Positions 27,701-37,134 of a stretch of 64,000 bases of DNA are shown here, piece by piece. The stretch's first letter is position 1. Every line of letters starts with the position of its first letter. The translations under genes and the position numbers were made by a program. This DNA is from Paenibacillus sp. FSL W8-0426 (lineage in GTDB: Bacteria; Bacillota; Bacilli; Paenibacillales; Paenibacillaceae). The notes beneath the pieces are model-generated. The model saw only the letters and a program-made list of their open reading frames with translations, searched no databases and was not told the origin of the DNA. The stretch lies in contig NZ_CP150203.1 in NCBI RefSeq assembly GCF_037969725.1, positions 6,253,501 to 6,317,500 on the forward strand, in the 5' to 3' direction.

Positions 27701-28903
27701 TTACAGGCCCGCTTGGGATTTCAACGTATCCGCTTTGTCCACGCGTTCCCAAGGTACATCCAGGTCTGTACGGCCGAAGTGGCCGTATGCAGCCGTTTGT
27801 TTGTAGATCGGGCGACGCAGGTCCAGCATGCGGATGATGCCTGCAGGACGAAGGTCAAAGTTGTTGCGAACGAGTTCAACCAGCTTCTCTTCGCTGACTT
27901 TGCCTGTGCCGTATGTATCGACGTTGATCGATACCGGGTTGGCTACGCCGATCGCATAAGCAAGCTGAATTTCCACCTTGTCCGCCAGACCGGCAGCCAC
28001 AAGGTTTTTAGCCACATAACGAGCTGCATACGCTGCGGAACGGTCTACTTTCGTCGGATCTTTACCGGAGAAGGCACCGCCGCCATGACGGGCATAACCG
28101 CCATACGTATCAACGATGATTTTGCGTCCGGTCAAACCGGCATCGCCTTGAGGTCCGCCAATCACGAAACGGCCGGTCGGGTTGATGAAATATTTGGTCT
28201 GCTCGTCCAGTAATTCAGCCGGAACGACAGGCAGGATCACATGCTCCTTGATATCTTTCTGGATTTGCTCCAGGGTTATTTCTTCGGCATGCTGCGTGGA
28301 CACGACGATGGTATCGACGCGTACAGGCTTGTCGCCATCGTATTCAATGGTGACTTGCGTTTTGCCGTCCGGACGAAGGTACTCCAACGTACCGTTTTTG
28401 CGGACTTCAGCAAGACGACGCGCGATCCGGTGGGACAAAGCAATTGGCAATGGCATAAGTTCAGGTGTTTCGTTTGTGGCAAAACCAAACATCAAACCTT
28501 GGTCGCCTGCACCGATATTTTCAGTTTCACGAGCCATTTGCTCTGGATCACGATTCTCCAGCGCAGCGTTTACGCCTTGGGCAATATCCGCAGACTGCTC
28601 ATTCAGGGAAGTCAGGACTGCGCAAGTGTTGTAATCGAAACCGTATTTGGCACGAGTATATCCGATCTCCTTCACCGTGTTGCGTACGATGGACGGAATG
28701 TCCACGTATTCCGATGCAGAGCTGATTTCACCGATAACAAGCACAAGGCCTGTAGCCACCGAAACCTCGCACGCCACGCGCGCATTGGGGTCATTCGCCA
28801 GGAATGCGTCCAATACGGCGTCAGAGATCTGGTCACAGATTTTATCCGGATGTCCTTCGGTCACAGACTCCGATGTGAATAAATGCCGGCCTTTCACAGA
28901 CAT
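27701..28903 (-). CDS. metK: S-adenosylmethionine synthetase MetK
   Basis: 400 residues. MetK makes S-adenosylmethionine from methionine and ATP. Seen motifs: [20 protein letters not shown] with the ATP-binding His, [12 protein letters not shown], and the phosphate-binding [19 protein letters not shown]. The ATG follows GGGAGGTTGAGCTTCA. Many Firmicute metK genes have an S-box riboswitch; none was recognised in the 270-base leader, where only the SASP terminator and a short open frame are visible. Confidence 0.98.
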   Translation of the reverse strand: MSVKGRHLFTSESVTEGHPDKICDQISDAVLDAFLANDPNARVACEVSVATGLVLVIGEISSASEYVDIPSIVRNTVKEIGYTRAKYGFDYNTCAVLTSLNEQSADIAQGVNAALENRDPEQMARETENIGAGDQGLMFGFATNETPELMPLPIALSHRIARRLAEVRKNGTLEYLRPDGKTQVTIEYDGDKPVRVDTIVVSTQHAEEITLEQIQKDIKEHVILPVVPAELLDEQTKYFINPTGRFVIGGPQGDAGLTGRKIIVDTYGGYARHGGGAFSGKDPTKVDRSAAYAARYVAKNLVAAGLADKVEIQLAYAIGVANPVSINVDTYGTGKVSEEKLVELVRNNFDLRPAGIIRMLDLRRPIYKQTAAYGHFGRTDLDVPWERVDKADTLKSQAGL

Positions 28904-29177
28904 TGAAGCTCAACCTCCCATAACTTGTAGTATGGCTATTGCCCGAATAAAACATTTACGGTAATTTCGTTAGTTGTACGCGCATTCTGGTTTTCACGAG
29001 AAACCAAAGAATGACCTACGTTGGCGAAAATGAAATTGTTCAGGTAATTGCCTCGAGATTCCAATAAAAAATCAACCTTTTCCGCTCGGGAAAAGGTTGC
29101 ATACCTCAAATGCCATCTTATCGCATTTGTCAAACGGTGTCAATTATAGCAGTAGGGAATAAAACCTTGGAAAATGC
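28904..29177. other. metK leader region
   Basis: Contains the terminator at 29065-29099 and, on the minus strand, an open frame ending at 28936 whose last 30 codons look protein-like (NVGHSLVSRENQNARTTNE) but which runs back through the terminator and lacks a ribosome site. No S-box, T-box or other riboswitch was recognised. Confidence 0.5.
29065..29099 (-). terminator. Terminator between the SASP gene and metK
   Basis: On the minus strand AACCTTTTCC-CGAGC-GGAAAAGGTT followed by GATTTTTTATT. It lies about 80 bases after the SASP stop and 160 before metK. Confidence 0.88.
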
Positions 29178-29450
29178 CTATAAAGACTGCTCTGCCTGAC
29201 GGATGAGCCGCTTGGTGATCTCCCCGCCAACCGATCCGTTTTCACGCGAGGTGAGATGCCCCCACCCTTTGTATTGACCGTAAGAATGATTGCCGATTTC
29301 CCCCAGCTCGGAACCGAATTCCGTATCTGCCCCAGCCGATCCTCTGCTGCCATACCCAACGTTCAAACCGAATTCAGCCGCGATTTCGTACTTCATTTGA
29401 TCCAACATCTGCCGGCTCTCCGGCACGACCTTACGATTGCTTCTCGCCAC
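29178..29450 (-). CDS. Small acid-soluble spore protein, alpha/beta type
   Basis: 90 residues. Both family signatures are present: [20 protein letters not shown] and [17 protein letters not shown]. These proteins coat DNA in dormant spores and protect it from UV and heat, and are degraded on germination at the first signature. The GTG at 29450 was chosen because CGGAGGTG lies nine bases upstream and gives the usual start [12 protein letters not shown]; an in-frame GTG four codons upstream overlaps the ribosome site. The segment between the signatures is longer than in classic SspA-type proteins. Expression by SigG is expected but no clear promoter was recognised. Confidence 0.93.
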   Translation of the reverse strand: MARSNRKVVPESRQMLDQMKYEIAAEFGLNVGYGSRGSAGADTEFGSELGEIGNHSYGQYKGWGHLTSRENGSVGGEITKRLIRQAEQSL

Positions 29451-29599
29451 GATAAACTGCACCTCCGAATGATGGTTTAGTACAGTTATAGGGTAAACCG
29501 CCTGGTCATGGGTTAGCCGTATTAATGTTTGTTAGAACTGGTTAATCTGGACAAGGCATGATTTTCATGAATGTATAATTACCGTCAACACTGCACAAC

Positions 29600-30193
29600 T
29601 TATTTCAGAGTATAACCGCCGCGAACCATGACAGTCAGGCTGTATTTGTTGCCTTCCACGACCTGAATGCCCCGTCCTTCCTTCGGAATCGTAAGCAAAT
29701 GGTTCATTGGCGCCGCTTGACCATTGATCAAATCAACACCATCCGTCAGGTCGGCCACGCCGTTGGTGCCTTCGCTGATGATGACCGCTTTCCCGCTGCG
29801 AACGATGAATTCCGTTCCTGTTGATCCGATCAACTGTTGTCCAGGCTTCACAGTGACGATCTCCAAAGCCTCGGAAGCGCCGGAAGCAAGAGGAGGAAGC
29901 TCGGTTGCACTACCGGCACTACCCGCATTTGCAGAAGAGGACGCATTGTTGCCAGTACTGGCTGCATTTCCTGCATTCCCGGTATTTCCGGCATTCCCCG
30001 TTCCTGAACTAATACCGCCCCCAAGCGCCTTCTGAATCTGCTGATCCACATAGCTTTTCGTAACGACAGGATCATCCGCCGTTCCCGGCTGAATGGTTCC
30101 CGCGCCCGTAGCCGTATTGCTGTATACGGACCCGATCCACACACCTGCGCCTATGGCCAGTGCAGCCAGGGACACTTTCATATAAGATTTCAT
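29600..30193 (-). CDS. Exported protein with Gly/Asn/Ala-rich linker, function unknown
   Basis: 197 residues from the ATG at 30193, which follows GGAAGGTAGTTTA; an in-frame start 14 codons upstream lacks a site. A single N-terminal hydrophobic segment (VSLAALAIGAGVWIG) is either a signal peptide or an anchor. Then comes DDPVVTKSYVDQQIQKAL, a low-complexity GNAGNTGNAGNAAS-type linker (about 80-110), and a C-terminal domain of about 80 residues with VKPGQQLIGSTGTEFIVRSG. It lies 84 bases after the 30278 surface gene and may be cotranscribed with it. No family is recognised with confidence. Confidence 0.72.
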   Translation of the reverse strand: MKSYMKVSLAALAIGAGVWIGSVYSNTATGAGTIQPGTADDPVVTKSYVDQQIQKALGGGISSGTGNAGNTGNAGNAASTGNNASSSANAGSAGSATELPPLASGASEALEIVTVKPGQQLIGSTGTEFIVRSGKAVIISEGTNGVADLTDGVDLINGQAAPMNHLLTIPKEGRGIQVVEGNKYSLTVMVRGGYTLK

Positions 30194-30277
30194 TAAACTA
30201 CCTTCCTTTCTAATTCCATATAGACTTTCTATCACTCTATCATAGCTTAGTAGGAAGATTCTACATTTTCTCGCAAC

Positions 30278-32830
30278 TTACTCCCCGCCTGGTAGGTTGC
30301 CTACTGCCGGGGCAAATCCCATCGCTTGCGTGGCCAACTTAATCCGTTGCCCTTGAAACTCATCATAGATAGCGATCGTGTAAGCACCGCTTCGTCTATC
30401 ATCAAAAACAACGTCCTGGATGGTCCAATTAATGAACTGGTTATTGCCTTCTTTTAAATCCTTGTCCAATATAATTTCTTTATCAAAAGATTTTCCTGTC
30501 GGCTCGATGATTTGCAATATTAACTTATGCTCATTTTCAGGCAGGTTTAAATCGTTAATTCGGGATGCATCATAATTCCAAGAAAGATTGACCGTTGTTC
30601 CGCCACTTAACGTAGCTTTGAAATCCTTGGTTTCTAATGTATATGGATAAATATTTATATGTTTGATTGTCTCTTGCGCCGATTCCTGGTCAGGTTTGAG
30701 CGCAAAAGATACTGCATCGACATAACCTTTTCCCGACGTTCCTTGGGTTCCTTGAGTTCCTGTCGTGCTTTCACCTGCCACGGTTTGGCCAACCAGCAGT
30801 TTCATGTCTGACACAATCGTTTTTCGCGGAATTTTTGCCCATACGGTTACTAATGCAGAGTTGCCCGGCCCGGCAGGATAATCAATCTGCTTCACGGTTG
30901 TTTTATAATACTCGCCATTTTTGGATTCATAGTACCCCGTTAACTTAGCCAAATCAACTTGACGGTCTTCTACGTTTTTAACCTCTAGCTCGGTATACAC
31001 GATATCGGAAGATGTTCCCGGATAGATCAAAGTTCGTTTCACTTTCATTTCGGCTTTCTTCCCGGAGGCGTTAATCGCATAATTATTCCCTACGTCAATT
31101 GTCGGAATCGCAGGCAGCTGTCCAATATGCGTAAGTCGGATCAACTCGGAGGAGTTTTCACCAGTAACTTCTGATAATGCTACCTGCAGTTGAGTTACGT
31201 CCAGATTGGTAGGGAGTGTAGTCAACAAATGGATATCAACGGACATCCCCGGTCCGAGAAGAGCGGAGCTCTGGCTCGTTAACAATTGCGTATCCGGAAT
31301 ATCGGCAGAATCAATAGACAACATTCCCTTTAGCTCAGGAAGTTTAAGCGTGTTGGTTGAGATGTTGCGTAAAGTAACTCTCGCAGACAAAACATCAGCA
31401 TTTTCCCATGGCAGACGCTGAATCGAATTCCATGTAACCCCTAATGTCCCATTCTGTAATTGGAGGGTGTTTTCAGCACCGATCGATTTTTGCAAAGAAG
31501 TAGCTTCTGGCATAATATAAACTCCCGCAGGGTAGGAGAATTTAATTTCCTTGCTTTCAGCATTTTCAGCTTTAGGTGTGTTCATAACCAGCCTTAATGT
31601 TCCACTGGCCTCCTCATACGGAAGCTTAAAGGTCAAACGAATTAAACGCTCCTCATCGGGCTTTAATTTCAGATCGTCCAGCGCTTTCGTTGTTAAAGGA
31701 TAATCATTTCCCTTGGCGTTCTGCACCGAAAATTCGTACTTGGGCACAGCAACTTCACGGGAGCCGATATTTTTTAGCCTGAAGCTGACCGTATAATAGT
31801 TATTCCAGTGAACCTGGCTATAGCTAACGTCCTTGACCTGTGTCTCGATCTTTCCTTTGTTATCTTCAAGCGTAATGACATTCTTTTTACCCACTACGAT
31901 CTCAGAACTTTTTATCGTAGAAGCTTTTGGCATCTGCATGGTCGCTAGCGGAATAACCGATTTATCGGCTTCATTCTCCTGCACCATAATGAGCTCTGCT
32001 CCATCCAATTTAACCTTTTTGGGAATGGTAGTAATGTAGTTAATGCTTTTGGACTCCTGAGGCTGGAGACTATAAGTCGCTTCATTGGCATTTATGTTCA
32101 ATGGATAACTACTGCCGCCAGCTGTCCTCAGTATCCATTTCACTGCCGGATTCTCTAAACCTTTGTAACCGACGTTGTGCAAATTGATTTTGACGCTTGC
32201 ATAATTGTTGGTGTCAGAAGCAGCGAACGTTTGCAAGCTTTGGACTTTGATTTTTACAGGTACATCATTGATACGAACCTTTTTGGACGTGTTCATTGGG
32301 GTTGCCACCACATAGGATGATGGAATATTAATTTTGCCGAGCACATTCTCATAATTCGGTTTACTGAAATCCCATTTCACGATTTCGAAATTGAGATTGC
32401 TCAACTGGACGTTTTTACCCACAGTAGTCACATATGTAACGGATAACGTCGATCCAGCCGCAACACTTTTTTTCTCCGCATCCTGGGCCAGCAATTTGGA
32501 AGTATAACTTGTTCCACCCTTACTGCGAACCTTTGTCCAATAATCAACCAGCTGCAAGCTTTTTTTCTCATTGTTCGTATATGTGAGGGTATATGTAACA
32601 AGCTTGCCTTCATCCTGTGTCAGTACATTCACATCCGAAATTTTGACACTGCTTTTGTTCGATAGCTTGACACCCGGAACATTGGCCAGCGTTTTTAAGG
32701 TTGTTTTCGTTTGGGATATGGATTTCGAAGCATTTGCAGCTTGTACAGCTGGCAGATCATGTACCCAAACGATTGGAGTGATTCCCAGCACGACACTTGC
32801 GATCATGACTTTCCTCAGATTATTTTTCAC
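30278..32830 (-). CDS. Large secreted beta-rich surface protein, function unknown
   Basis: 850 residues from the GTG at 32830 (TTTGGAGG six bases upstream); an ATG nine codons earlier is open but has no site. The signal peptide is KNNLRKVMIASVVLGITPIV followed by VQA. The rest is made of five to six repeats resembling Ig-like domains with stretches such as VTYTLTYTNNEKKSLQLVDY, VSFRLKNIGSREVAVPKYEF and VTLRNISTNTLKLPELKGML. A short GTQGTQGTSG linker lies near residue 705. No SLH, LPXTG or catalytic motif is seen. Placed between SLH genes, it is probably a component or partner of the surface layer; this is inference from context. Confidence 0.75.
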   Translation of the reverse strand: MKNNLRKVMIASVVLGITPIVWVHDLPAVQAANASKSISQTKTTLKTLANVPGVKLSNKSSVKISDVNVLTQDEGKLVTYTLTYTNNEKKSLQLVDYWTKVRSKGGTSYTSKLLAQDAEKKSVAAGSTLSVTYVTTVGKNVQLSNLNFEIVKWDFSKPNYENVLGKINIPSSYVVATPMNTSKKVRINDVPVKIKVQSLQTFAASDTNNYASVKINLHNVGYKGLENPAVKWILRTAGGSSYPLNINANEATYSLQPQESKSINYITTIPKKVKLDGAELIMVQENEADKSVIPLATMQMPKASTIKSSEIVVGKKNVITLEDNKGKIETQVKDVSYSQVHWNNYYTVSFRLKNIGSREVAVPKYEFSVQNAKGNDYPLTTKALDDLKLKPDEERLIRLTFKLPYEEASGTLRLVMNTPKAENAESKEIKFSYPAGVYIMPEATSLQKSIGAENTLQLQNGTLGVTWNSIQRLPWENADVLSARVTLRNISTNTLKLPELKGMLSIDSADIPDTQLLTSQSSALLGPGMSVDIHLLTTLPTNLDVTQLQVALSEVTGENSSELIRLTHIGQLPAIPTIDVGNNYAINASGKKAEMKVKRTLIYPGTSSDIVYTELEVKNVEDRQVDLAKLTGYYESKNGEYYKTTVKQIDYPAGPGNSALVTVWAKIPRKTIVSDMKLLVGQTVAGESTTGTQGTQGTSGKGYVDAVSFALKPDQESAQETIKHINIYPYTLETKDFKATLSGGTTVNLSWNYDASRINDLNLPENEHKLILQIIEPTGKSFDKEIILDKDLKEGNNQFINWTIQDVVFDDRRSGAYTIAIYDEFQGQRIKLATQAMGFAPAVGNLPGGE

Positions 32831-33034
32831 ACGAAACCTCCAAACATTAATTTCCATAGTATCTACAGTATAGACGATATTTTAGAGGAGGAAGTTTCAA
32901 AGATATTACTATTTGCCAATTCAATTTGAATTTTAAATTTACGCTTAGCCACAGTCTTATATAGCAACATAAATATGTTACTGTTCATGTATTCTGTTTA
33001 TAATTCGACAGCAAAATACAACCTAGTAAAAACA

Positions 33035-33065
33035 TAAAAAAGGCCCCACGAATTTCGTGGGGCCT
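33035..33065 (-). terminator. Terminator after the S-layer gene
   Basis: Perfect stem AGGCCCCACGAA/TTCGTGGGGCCT, followed on the minus strand by TTTTTTATG, 19 bases after the stop codon; a strong terminator suited to an abundant transcript. Confidence 0.95.
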
Positions 33066-33083
33066 CTTTCAATCGAGCTACAA

Positions 33084-36020
33084 TTAAGGAGCTACGATTG
33101 TGCTGTTTTGAGCTGCAACTGTGATTGCGCCCAGAGCGTTGCCATTTTTATCAGCTACTGCTTTAGCGGATTCGTTGTTCGTTCCGTTGAATTTCAACGA
33201 TACGAGTGCGTTTCCGTTGCCTGCTTGAGTAGCTGTAGCTGTAGCTGTTACTGTGATTTGGTTAGTACCATCTACTTTAACAGTGTCAATCTTAACTTCA
33301 TCAGAACCAATGTTCAGAGTGAACAGTTCTTTAACGAAAGCATCTGTTACTTTGTCACTTTGATAAACATTTTCAGATACAGTGATTTTAGCAGTGTAAA
33401 CATTTCCTGTTTTAGTGAATCCACCACTTACAAATGTTGGAGCGATACCATCTTGAACCTGAATTGGAGTTTTGATTTCAGCAATTCTGTTTCCATAAGC
33501 ATCTTGAGTTTGTGGTGAAGATACAGTGCTTACGAATACGCCAGCCAGACTTACTGGGATTGCATCGTCAGCAAATTTCAGCAACAATGTTTTGTTGTTG
33601 TCTGTCAATGTGTAAGAAGTTGGTTGGGAAGAAACGCCAGTTACGGAGAAATCACTCAAGTTAACGTTGGACAATGCAGCGTCAAATTTGATTTTGATTT
33701 CTTTGCGGCTAGTAGCGTATACAGCATCAGTTACGCCGATTGTAGAACCGCCCAGCGAATCTCCAATAGTGAAACCATTGTTATTGAAGTATTTACCTTC
33801 GGAATCTTTGATGTAGCTTGCAGTAACTTCAACTTTACCAGTCCAATCAAAACCAGCTGGAACAGTACCAGTAACAGCAAGACGTACAGTGTTTGTAGAG
33901 ATCAAGTTAATATCATTGTTTTCTTTCGCAATCTGGAAGGATTTACCATTCGCATCTTTAACAACATATTTTGCTGCTTCCAAAGCGTTTCCTTCACCAG
34001 TTGTTGCCAAAGTTTTGTTAAATTGAACATAGATGTAGTTCGGCTTAGCTTTTGTTACATCAGCCCATACACGAGTAACTTTACCGTTTTGAGCTGTGTT
34101 AGCGTTCAGAGTAGCAGTGTAAGGCAACAATACGTTACCAACATATGCAGTATCTACAACACCGGACACAGTCAATGTGTAAGTAGCGTCAGCATTCAAG
34201 CTGCTACCCAGGTTTACAACAACAGTTTTGTTGCTATCTGTGTATACAGGTTTGATTACTGGATGTCCGTTAGAATCAACTCCTGCGATGGAAGGAACTT
34301 TACCGTCAGAGTTTTTCAGCACATAGTTGTCAGCATTTGTTGCGGAATCAACTTTCAACGATTTGCTGAATTGGAACTTAGCATAGTAGTTTCCGTTCTC
34401 AACGTAGAAGTCTGTGCTTACAACAGTAGGACGAATAGTATCCAGTGTTGGAACCACTTTAGCATCTACAGAAGCAGAGTTGTTGCTGTAGTCACTTACG
34501 GAAGCCAAGTGAATAACGTTTTCACTGTAGTTCAATGGGTTGTTGAACTTCAGAGTTACTTTGTTGTCATTGATTTCGATCGATTGTGCACTGTTTCCAG
34601 TTACGTTTGCATATGCACTTGCAACGCTCTTCACAGTTTCGTCGAATTCAACAGTTACTTCTTTCAAGTCGTTGGACTTAACAGAAACAACTTGTGGCGC
34701 AGCTGTATCTACCGTTGCAGTGAATTTGCTTTCTACTGGAACGATTGTCAGACCGGAGAAGTCTTTAACATCGCTCACACGCAGCGTGTGTTCACCTGCA
34801 GTCAGATCTGTAGTTACGATTGCCGTGTTAGGGTAAACGTATTTTACAGAAGCAGCAATCACGTTGTTGTCAACGCGGAAAGAAGTAGCGTTAACTGTAG
34901 ATTGTTGAACTGGCTCGCTGAATACAACTTTGAACGCTTTAGTTCCGAGTGCTTTTACTTCTTTCACTTCTGGAACTGCTACATCAAGTGGAGTAAACTC
35001 AACTTTTTGTGTGAATGTTTTTGTACCATCAGCGTTTTTAACGTTGTTGATTTGCAGGCTAGTCGCTCTTTGGTTAGTCAAAGAAGAAGAGTTTGCATCG
35101 ATCAACAATGTTACAGTTGTTTTATCATCGGACAATGTAGCGCTTTTGAAAGAGATTCCGCTAATAACATAGTTATTAGTGCTTTCAGCAGTAGAAGGAT
35201 CTACAGTACCGTCGAATTTAACTGTGATTTCTTTCAAGTTAGTCGCGGATACGGAAGATACTGCTTGAGCTACTGTAGTTACATAAGTAACTTTTTCAGT
35301 GAACTCTTTATCTTTGTAAGTAAATTTCACTTCAGTTTCTTTGTTAGCTTCGAGAGCTTTATCCAAAGTCACTTTTACAGTTTCGCCGTCGCTGATTGTG
35401 AAAGTAACGACTTTACCTGCTTCACTTACTTCATATTTTGTAACTTTCAGGTTTTGCGCTTGGTCAATTGCGTAAGCAGCGCCTACGAGCAATTCACGGG
35501 AAGCGTTTTTGGTGAAGTCCAAACCGGAATCAAGCAAACCAGCGTTGATTGCCGCTTGAACATAACCTTTAGCCCAAGCTGGAGCACTGTTGTTAGTTTC
35601 AGTTGGAACTTCCAGATCCAGTGCACGAGTCAGGATTGTAGCCATTTCAGCAATGGTTACTTTACCGTTGAAATCGAAGATTTTTTTCTCAGTGTTTTTA
35701 CCTTCCATGATACCAGCAGCTGTTACTGCTTCGATGTAAGGTACAGCCCAGTTTTTAGCTGTGTAGTTTGGATCGTTATAGGAAAGAGTTCCAGTAACTT
35801 CTTTCAGACCCAGCAATTTAGTGATGACTTTTGCAAACTCAGCGCGAGTCATGTCTTTGTCCAGACCTGCTGTACCATTTGGATAGCCGTTGAAGATGCC
35901 TTTAGCTTTCAAAGCATCGAATTGTTGTTGAGGTGTTACTGCTGTATCACCGAATGCTACAGATGCAAACATCGAGAATGCCATTGCTGTAGACAAAGCG
36001 ACGGATAAAATTTTCTTCAT
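33084..36020 (-). CDS. S-layer protein with N-terminal SLH domains
   Basis: 978 residues. Signal peptide MKKILSVALSTAMAFSMFAS, then three SLH motifs (about 25-195: TRAEFAKVITKLLG, TIAEMATILTRALD, and a third ending ASRELLVGAAYAID), then a long array of Ig-like SbsA/Big-type domains (SDVKDFSGLTIVPVESKF, VTVEFDETVKSVASAYANV). This is the layout of the main S-layer lattice protein: SLH part bound to pyruvylated wall polymer, beta-rich part forming the lattice. The ATG at 36020 was preferred over an ATG 28 codons upstream because it starts the signal peptide and follows AAGGAGGAGA. A long structured leader and a strong terminator suggest very high expression. Confidence 0.92.
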   Translation of the reverse strand: MKKILSVALSTAMAFSMFASVAFGDTAVTPQQQFDALKAKGIFNGYPNGTAGLDKDMTRAEFAKVITKLLGLKEVTGTLSYNDPNYTAKNWAVPYIEAVTAAGIMEGKNTEKKIFDFNGKVTIAEMATILTRALDLEVPTETNNSAPAWAKGYVQAAINAGLLDSGLDFTKNASRELLVGAAYAIDQAQNLKVTKYEVSEAGKVVTFTISDGETVKVTLDKALEANKETEVKFTYKDKEFTEKVTYVTTVAQAVSSVSATNLKEITVKFDGTVDPSTAESTNNYVISGISFKSATLSDDKTTVTLLIDANSSSLTNQRATSLQINNVKNADGTKTFTQKVEFTPLDVAVPEVKEVKALGTKAFKVVFSEPVQQSTVNATSFRVDNNVIAASVKYVYPNTAIVTTDLTAGEHTLRVSDVKDFSGLTIVPVESKFTATVDTAAPQVVSVKSNDLKEVTVEFDETVKSVASAYANVTGNSAQSIEINDNKVTLKFNNPLNYSENVIHLASVSDYSNNSASVDAKVVPTLDTIRPTVVSTDFYVENGNYYAKFQFSKSLKVDSATNADNYVLKNSDGKVPSIAGVDSNGHPVIKPVYTDSNKTVVVNLGSSLNADATYTLTVSGVVDTAYVGNVLLPYTATLNANTAQNGKVTRVWADVTKAKPNYIYVQFNKTLATTGEGNALEAAKYVVKDANGKSFQIAKENNDINLISTNTVRLAVTGTVPAGFDWTGKVEVTASYIKDSEGKYFNNNGFTIGDSLGGSTIGVTDAVYATSRKEIKIKFDAALSNVNLSDFSVTGVSSQPTSYTLTDNNKTLLLKFADDAIPVSLAGVFVSTVSSPQTQDAYGNRIAEIKTPIQVQDGIAPTFVSGGFTKTGNVYTAKITVSENVYQSDKVTDAFVKELFTLNIGSDEVKIDTVKVDGTNQITVTATATATQAGNGNALVSLKFNGTNNESAKAVADKNGNALGAITVAAQNSTIVAP

Positions 36021-36143
36021 AACCTTTTTTTCTCCTCCTTGGGCGTTCATAACATGGGAATTTTCTTTAATAAGTTCGCTCGTGTTCCTCATATATTGTT
36101 GCACCCCCTTTCCAGAGTCCTGAGCAAGTTAATATAAATGATG

Positions 36144-36162
36144 TCTGTGAGCATATCACAGA
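36144..36162 (-). promoter_or_regulatory. Hairpin in the S-layer gene leader
   Basis: A perfect 7-bp inverted repeat, TCTGTGA-GCATA-TCACAGA, lies between the promoter and the start codon. It may stabilise the mRNA 5' end or serve as a protein-binding site. Confidence 0.45.
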
Positions 36163-36219
36163 AACTTGTAAACCAATCAATCATGCAAAAATAGAGTAGT
36201 TTCCTAATCCTACCTACGT

Positions 36220-36248
36220 ATTATACAATGGGTCCCGCGTGGCGTAAA
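36220..36248 (-). promoter_or_regulatory. SigA-type promoter for the S-layer gene
   Basis: On the minus strand TATAAT (36220-36225) with TTTACG 17 bases upstream (36243-36248). This predicts a leader of about 190 bases. Confidence 0.65.
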
Positions 36249-36529
36249 GCAATTTTTTCTAATAAATAGACAAGATTCTTCACGAGGTCATTCTTGGCAA
36301 GAGGCCCAATGTTTTTGACTCTACATCTTAAACGCAGCAAGTTTCAAAAAGTTGCGGGTTACTCAAAAAAAGTTTTAGATTTTTTTCGTTTAGCTGCCAA
36401 ACAAAGAATCATTTGGTTTAAAACCGTATGCAAAAGCCTGCTGCATCAGCATTTCCACTCAACTTTAACCATGATTCACTTTAAACATTTCCCCCGCATT
36501 AACCCGGATTAAACAACATTTTCTTCAAA

Positions 36530-36565
36530 ATAAAAATAAAAAAACACCCCATTATTGGGGTGTTC
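36530..36565 (-). terminator. Terminator after the 36589 gene
   Basis: On the minus strand AACACCCC-AATAAT-GGGGTGTT followed by TTTTTATTT, 24 bases after the stop codon. Confidence 0.92.
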
Positions 36566-36588
36566 ATAATTCCTGAGCCATCAATGAA

Positions 36589-36930
36589 TCAACGAATTTT
36601 CATCGCCAAGTCGATAATTTGCGCCCGCATTTTGGGATCACTGTTCAATCTCAGGTACATATCGTCGATGGGTTGTCTGTTCTCGCGATAGGTTTTCTCA
36701 TGCTTCATCGTTGTGTGGGACCAGTCGATTAGTTCGTTTTCGGCAAGAACCAGGTTGTTGTATGCATCATGGAAACCGGTCGCTTGTACAAGGCCTTCCA
36801 TAACCTCTTGGCTGATTTCCTGCGTTTTGCGTGTATCTTCAATCTTTTTCTCCAGAATGACGGCTTGCTTCTCAAACTGTGTCTTCGCCTTCATGTAGCT
36901 CAACTGAGCTTTCGAATAAATCGGTTTCAT
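36589..36930 (-). CDS. Small helical protein of unknown function
   Basis: 113 residues, rich in Lys, Glu and Gln, predicted to be nearly all helix with coiled-coil stretches (LSYMKAKTQFEKQAVILEKK, RKTQEISQEVMEGLVQ). No signal peptide or membrane segment, so it is probably cytoplasmic. The ATG follows GAGGGTGAAGTTAGCTA. It has its own terminator and lies between the S-layer gene and the giant SLH gene. No family is recognised. Confidence 0.75.
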   Translation of the reverse strand: MKPIYSKAQLSYMKAKTQFEKQAVILEKKIEDTRKTQEISQEVMEGLVQATGFHDAYNNLVLAENELIDWSHTTMKHEKTYRENRQPIDDMYLRLNSDPKMRAQIIDLAMKIR

Positions 36931-37066
36931 TAGCTAACTTCACCCTCTAGATCATTGTGTATTTACCGATATTGTATCTTAAACTCTAGCAAATTACAAA
37001 AATAGTTATTGGTAAAATTTATTTTCCTACTATTATAAATGTGCGTTTATCAATTCGTTGATCACC

Positions 37067-37106
37067 GCAAAAGGACCTGCCCCCTTCGTCCAAGGGACAG
37101 GTCCTT
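37067..37106 (-). terminator. Terminator after the 37135 SLH gene
   Basis: On the minus strand AGGACCTG-TCCCTT...AAGGGGG-CAGGTCCTTTTG, an extended stem 28 bases after the stop codon. Confidence 0.88.
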
Positions 37107-37134
37107 CCTATGGCTAATCGGTCATTCGTTGATT

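Larger units (their letters stand above)
36021..36588. other. S-layer gene upstream region
   Basis: About 570 bases: leader with hairpin (36144-36162), promoter (36220-36248), an AT-rich stretch upstream (36250-36530) that may act as an UP-type element, and the terminator of the 36589 gene. The plus-strand open frame at 36294-36512 looks non-coding. Confidence 0.6.

Noticed and set aside
33624..36008. A 794-codon plus-strand open frame opposite the S-layer gene
   Set aside because: It is the exact antisense of a gene with strong codon bias; the translation is Cys/Ser/Phe-rich and unlike any protein, and no ribosome site is present.
36294..36512. A 72-codon plus-strand frame upstream of the S-layer gene
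   Set aside because: Starts at TTG, AT-rich, no ribosome site, no protein-like pattern.
36961..36980. CCGATAT on the plus strand near 36965 as a SigD promoter
   Set aside because: It points away from the gene and no plus-strand gene follows; no -35 at the right distance.
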